From positions 405,950-469,949 of the forward strand of contig VZRR01013896.1 of assembly GCA_013398015.1 (NCBI GenBank): a stretch of 64,000 nt of DNA, written 5' to 3'. Positions 59,697-64,000 of this stretch are shown one piece after another. Source of the DNA: Oreocharis arfaki. Taxonomy: Eukaryota; Chordata; Aves; Passeriformes; Paramythiidae. Every line of letters begins with the position of its first letter. The stretch's first letter is position 1. The position numbers and the translations under genes were made by a program. The notes beneath the pieces are model-generated. The model did no database searches. It was not told where the DNA came from and saw nothing but the letters and a program-made list of their open reading frames with translations.

Positions 59697-62600
59697 GTCT
59701 TCGTAATGACAATTTACATTTGTCAGTGACACTACAAATCTTAACCCAAGATAGCAATTAATTTGTAAGAGGGAAGAAGAGAAATCAAAGATGAAGAAAG
59801 GATGATGTAATAACAGTATTTTATTTAGCAAATCAATCTATTTATTGAGTAGAACAATTTATAGAGCTCTGATATATTATCAGCATTTTGACTTCTTGGC
59901 TTTCTCTATTTATAGTACTGTCCTCGCTGTTGTAGTCACACTTTAATATCTCTACTTATTCTTTTTAATACTTATTAATGCTATTTTAACCCTACCATGG
60001 CAGTTCATACTACGTCATTTTCATTAAAACCTATTACCTTTGGAGAAGACTAAGTTACTGCTAATTCATCACCAGTATAATCCTCCTTTTTTTTTGCCAG
60101 TTTCAGCATTCAGAATTTTATCAAATTATCAGAATTATCAAATGAAGTCTGATTTCAGGCCTGAGAATCAGGAACCTTTCTTACTCTCCACTAGCAAGGA
60201 CTACTAATTTAATCTTATCTTTTTGATAGAAAATCATAGCATACAAGAAGAAGGCCTCATAGCTACAAAAAAAAGAATGAAAAGCTACTCTCCAGTGTTC
60301 AAAATTCATACCCACATCTTAAGTCATAAATTTTTCACCCAATAAATTCACTCTATAGATTTTTCTGTGTATTTTCTCCCTTAGATTCTTCACTATTTTT
60401 ACTCCTAAACTGAAGCACATGGGCACACTTGCTGAGTCCAGGCACATATCAAAGCGTGTCCTTACGGTATCCTGTCAGAGGACCAAACCCCCTCCTCCTT
60501 TTTCTCCCCAGTTTTTATTTTAGTTGGAGACAAACTGCAGACTTCTGCAAGGATGGATTAGTGACCTCTGGAAGCAAGACTGCTGGGTGCATTTATTAGA
60601 GAGCACTCCTGCCTCACATCTCTTTTGGGCTGGAAATCGGGTGTTGGTCCAGGTGAAGCTCACTGCAAAATTCCTGTAAACCTCAGTGAGGATAGATAAG
60701 GCTTTTTTGAAAAAGAAAATGTTCAGAATCTGCACTGGTGGAAACTAACTTGGGAAAGTCTCCAGCTGCAGAGATCCCAGAAAAAAACTGGGAGAAACAA
60801 ACCCAGTTTCTTTCCCTCAAAGAGAGAAAGTGGTGGGAAGGTAGATTAAGAGACAAGCAAACAATAACTGCCATGGCAGAAGAGAAAAAATTCAGAGCCT
60901 ATGTCTCCCAGGGCACTTCCCAGAAGCAGGAGTGATTTGCTTGGATCCATGGCTGTTCCTGGAGATGATGATAACAGCTTCCCAATGACACTGCAGTGGA
61001 ACATCAGTTTTCCCAGGCTTTACTGCCAGCACGATTAAAGAGCTCTGTCTTCTGAGAAGAGAGAATGTAACATGGGGCAAAGGGATTTTGCCATTCTTGC
61101 TTATTTTGGGGACATTTTTGGTGCTGCTCCAGCCATGGACTTATCGGGTAAACAGCAAACAAAGCTCCATCACTCCACTGAGAGCTGAGAGGAGTATTTC
61201 TCTGGATGCTTTGTTTTGCTTTCTAAAGAAGCAAAGAAAAATAAAGACGTTTTCTCAAGATTCAGCAGGTGACTGTCCTCTGTTGAAAATAAAGCCATGT
61301 CAGCTTGCTCCTCACACTATTTGTCTTCTCTATATCCACCAGAACTTATATTCAGTTTGAGCTCCCTAGGTTTCTTCCAGGAGCCAATTTAGCTAAAATA
61401 TTTGGACAGCTGGGACACAGCAGGGAAGAAAATGAGAGACAGGGCTGACTGTGTTACCAGTTGAGTTCTGTTCCTGCTCTTCAGACTTACTTGCATAATC
61501 TTGGGCATGTCATAACCTTTCTGTATCTTAGTTCATATGCTTTCCAATAGCTACAATTATAACTCCTTCAGGGTTTTTCTGATGGTGGATTTTACACTTA
61601 AATACATGGCTGAGATCAAGTCTAAGTGTGCAAATCACTATATAAATAAGTTATTCAGCACTAACAGCCCTCTGAAAAAAGAATCAGAAGCGGTTTTATA
61701 TTATTAAATGCTAGACCAAGAAGTATATCTTTTTCTAAGTATCACTGGAAGGTTAATGACTTCTCTTTTTGTTGAGTGCTGTGTGCCAGAATATTATTGT
61801 GTTTAATATAACCAGTGTGTAAGGTGCTGATGTGCCCCTGAACTTTGAGCACAAGTGCACAAAACAGTTATATTCTGCAGTGATAAAAACTAAAACAAAT
61901 TCATCATTGCAACAACAGCTTTCTAGCTAATATATTATACAAAACATACATTTCCTAAGGTGCACTCTAAAGACTGCATTTAATGAATTAAATGCATAAC
62001 TCCTGCTGGTTTTGGATTTTAAGGAAAAAACCACCAACGACCTGCAAGCCTTAATTCAGGGAATACTGAAAATGTAGTTTGGCCTGTCTGTTTCCAGCCT
62101 GGGTTATTGAGACATAATGGGTAAGTGCTGCTAACTGTCTCATTGTCATCAGAGAGCTACACGAATTTAGGACAAAAGATCCCACTGGCTGGGATCTCTT
62201 CATGTCTGGAAAAAAACCCTCTCCCCCTGCCCTTGCTTGCTCTTTTTCACTTCTCTTTTTTTTCCTTTCTCTTCTCTCTTCTCACTCTGCTCTATAAGAA
62301 AGGAAAATAAAAACTAATAAAAACTCCCAGGTCTTAAATCTAAAACTCAGGGTTGTCTCTGTTCTCATGTTCTGATTTTGGAAACTGATTATCAGTGTGT
62401 ATTTCATTTGTCTTTGCACAATTTCTTGGCTGTAAAGGCAGGAAATCATGCACTGACACAGACTGGTATCCAATACTCCTTTTTTCTCCAGGGTTACAAT
62501 CCTGCTTATCGAATTGATGTACTTAAGGGCCCAATTTTCCCCAAAGGGGCAAAAATGCAGAAGAAAACATAAAGTATTTGAAAGCAAAGAGAGAGAGAGA

Positions 62601-63164
62601 TATGAAGTTTATAGAGAGGTGAAAAAGTCACTGTGAGTAAATAGAAATTAGAAACACAACAGCAGGAAGATGGCTGTATACAATATATATTTTCTTTCTT
62701 GCATTAAATTTGAGTTTTCAGGTCATTTGAGTTAAAATATAGGCAAATAAATATGAAGAATTCAAAACTAAGTGAAGAAATATCATCAGTTTTGCCATCC
62801 CATTTTTTAAGGGGGTGTGCTGATCCCACACAAGGAACAATGCTCTGGCAGATAATTAGCTTTTCATAGGAGCAAAGAAGGTTTGCCAAGTTGTCACCCC
62901 TTAAGGAGCCACTGTGCTTAACGACAGTCAGCGCTTTGTCAGCCTGACACACACAGATGCCAAGATCAAAGGACCAAGCAGACATCTGCAATGTCCCACC
63001 CCTAATGAGGGGAGCACCCTAGATTTGTAGGTGCTTGTGGTCAAAAGGAACAACAAAAGTCAGAGTGTCCTCAAAAGCTTACAAAGTTTTACCAGAAAAT
63101 TGTGCACTTGGCATGGAAATGGCACCCTGACCACCCATATAAGCACACAGCAGTGAGTTTTGGG

Positions 63165-63250
63165 TTGGGTGAGGGGGAAGCGGGAAAGAGAGAGGGGAGC
63201 TAAAGAGGGGGAGAGAGGAAGAAATAGACAAAGAAATAGAGGAAAAGAGA
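63165..63250 (+). repeat. Polypurine tract
   Basis: About 85 bases of nearly pure G/A on the plus strand. It lies just downstream of a TATA-like CCCATATAAGCA (63136-63147). The open frames here, rich in Arg/Glu on plus or Ser/Leu/Pro on minus, are composition artefacts. Confidence 0.85.
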
Positions 63251-63631
63251 TCACCAGCTCTAGCTCCAGTGTTGATCCAGCTGGGGTGTCTAGGGACCTG
63301 GGGTGCATGCACAGGACAAGTGCACTGGACGTGGTGGGATACCTTTTTATAGATAAGTTTTTCCCACCCTGGAGAGAAGTTTCTCACTTTCAATGAAAAT
63401 TAGTTCTCACACACGGTCTGTTCTTCCAGACCTTTCTGGAAAGGGGTTGGAGACCTCAGGGGTCTTTGGTGGTCTTGTTCACCCCCTACAGTCCATGCAC
63501 ACCTCTCAAACTCGTTCCTGAGCTGTGCTGTGTTGTGCTCCAGGAGCCAGAATAAGGATGTTAGTCCCAGAAAAGTGCTGCCCTACCTCTGTTTGGTCCC
63601 TGCTCCAGCCACATCCTTTCTCCCAGTGTGT

Positions 63632-63674
63632 TATTACCAACAATCCTTGGCTGCTATTACCAACAATCCCTGGT
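63632..63674 (+). repeat. Two-unit tandem repeat, period about 24
   Basis: ATTACCAACAATCCTTGG is followed by ATTACCAACAATCCCTGG. Confidence 0.85.
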
Positions 63675-64000
63675 TGGCTCCAGAGCTATCTGGCTATCTG
63701 TGTTTGAGACACACACATTAGCCCCATGTCTTTTAGGCTTCTACAACACCAATATCTGAACTAATGACCTTAATGCTGCCTTAACAAACAGTGGAGTAAT
63801 GGAATCACTCTTAGAGCATGATACAACATCTGTTGTGCCCCAGAAGTGCATGTTTATTTCATGGGCATAAGAACACCAAGGGCAACTTGCTTCAGAGACA
63901 GATGTTTGTAATTTCCTGTGGGTCAGCTGAGTTGTGTGCCAATTGGGAAGCCACTGCAAAACAGAGATAGACATTTCCAATGCACTTGGATCTTTCAACC

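Larger units (their letters stand above)
56773..64000. other. Non-coding DNA to the window end
   Basis: No gene recognised. A good acceptor/donor pair at about 62097/62121 encloses only 23 bases. Two short tandem repeats and a polypurine tract are listed separately. An A/C-rich tract lies at about 59043-59085. Confidence 0.5.

Noticed and set aside
61052..61150. Hydrophobic leader-like frame (LPFLLILGTFLVLLQPW) followed by a GT
   Set aside because: That frame has no ATG, and the ATG nearby is in another frame without a signal sequence.

Overview
This window looks like vertebrate nuclear DNA, very probably from a bird and possibly a songbird. It is A+T-rich and almost all non-coding. It carries about ten truncated CR1 LINE fragments with the avian 3' end (an ATTCTATGATTCTATGAA-like octamer tail), several solo-LTR-like blocks, many A/C-rich simple tracts and one large CpG island. 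No bacterial, phage or organelle genes are visible. No complete protein-coding gene can be read; nearly all long open frames are chance frames or antisense shadows of repeats. The passerine suggestion rests on the style of the repeats and is an inference.

Layout. From 1 to about 17.0 kb there is A+T-rich DNA with three CR1 fragments (6.35-6.53, 9.26-9.80 and 12.30-12.48 kb), microsatellites and a long A/C-rich tract with a 1-base assembly gap. From 17.0 to 19.2 kb lies a CpG island with a 40-base gap. It contains the best-supported coding feature: the 3' part of a first exon on the minus strand. That exon encodes a signal-peptide-like start (MSLLPFYLLGLLLSSGQ) and ends in a good splice donor at 18397. 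If it is real, the gene runs leftwards, and 1-18396 is its first intron or contains exons I could not recognise. At 21.88-22.04 kb there is a candidate internal exon, also on the minus strand, upstream of the CpG island.

From 24.5 to 28.6 kb a CR1 copy runs into a near-perfect 1.85-kb direct duplication whose two copies are separated by a single N. This is more likely an assembly artefact (two alleles placed in tandem) than biology. From 28.6 to 35 kb there are two more CR1 fragments and otherwise unassigned DNA. A candidate terminal coding exon lies at 35.17-35.37 kb (+). From 35.4 to 44.2 kb is a cluster of LTR-like blocks, with both strands represented. A CR1 with a recognisable but broken reverse-transcriptase segment follows at 44.24-45.44 kb, then CR1 fragments at 48.1, 50.1 and 56.6 kb. 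The rest, to 64 kb, shows no gene I can support. A strong CTCF-type motif sits at 52.3 kb (+), and another lies in the CpG island at 17.1 kb (-).

I found no convincing new biological system. The points most worth a second look are the gap-flanked duplication, the three unassigned candidate exons, the two CTCF-like motifs, the phased A-tracts and the LTR cluster.
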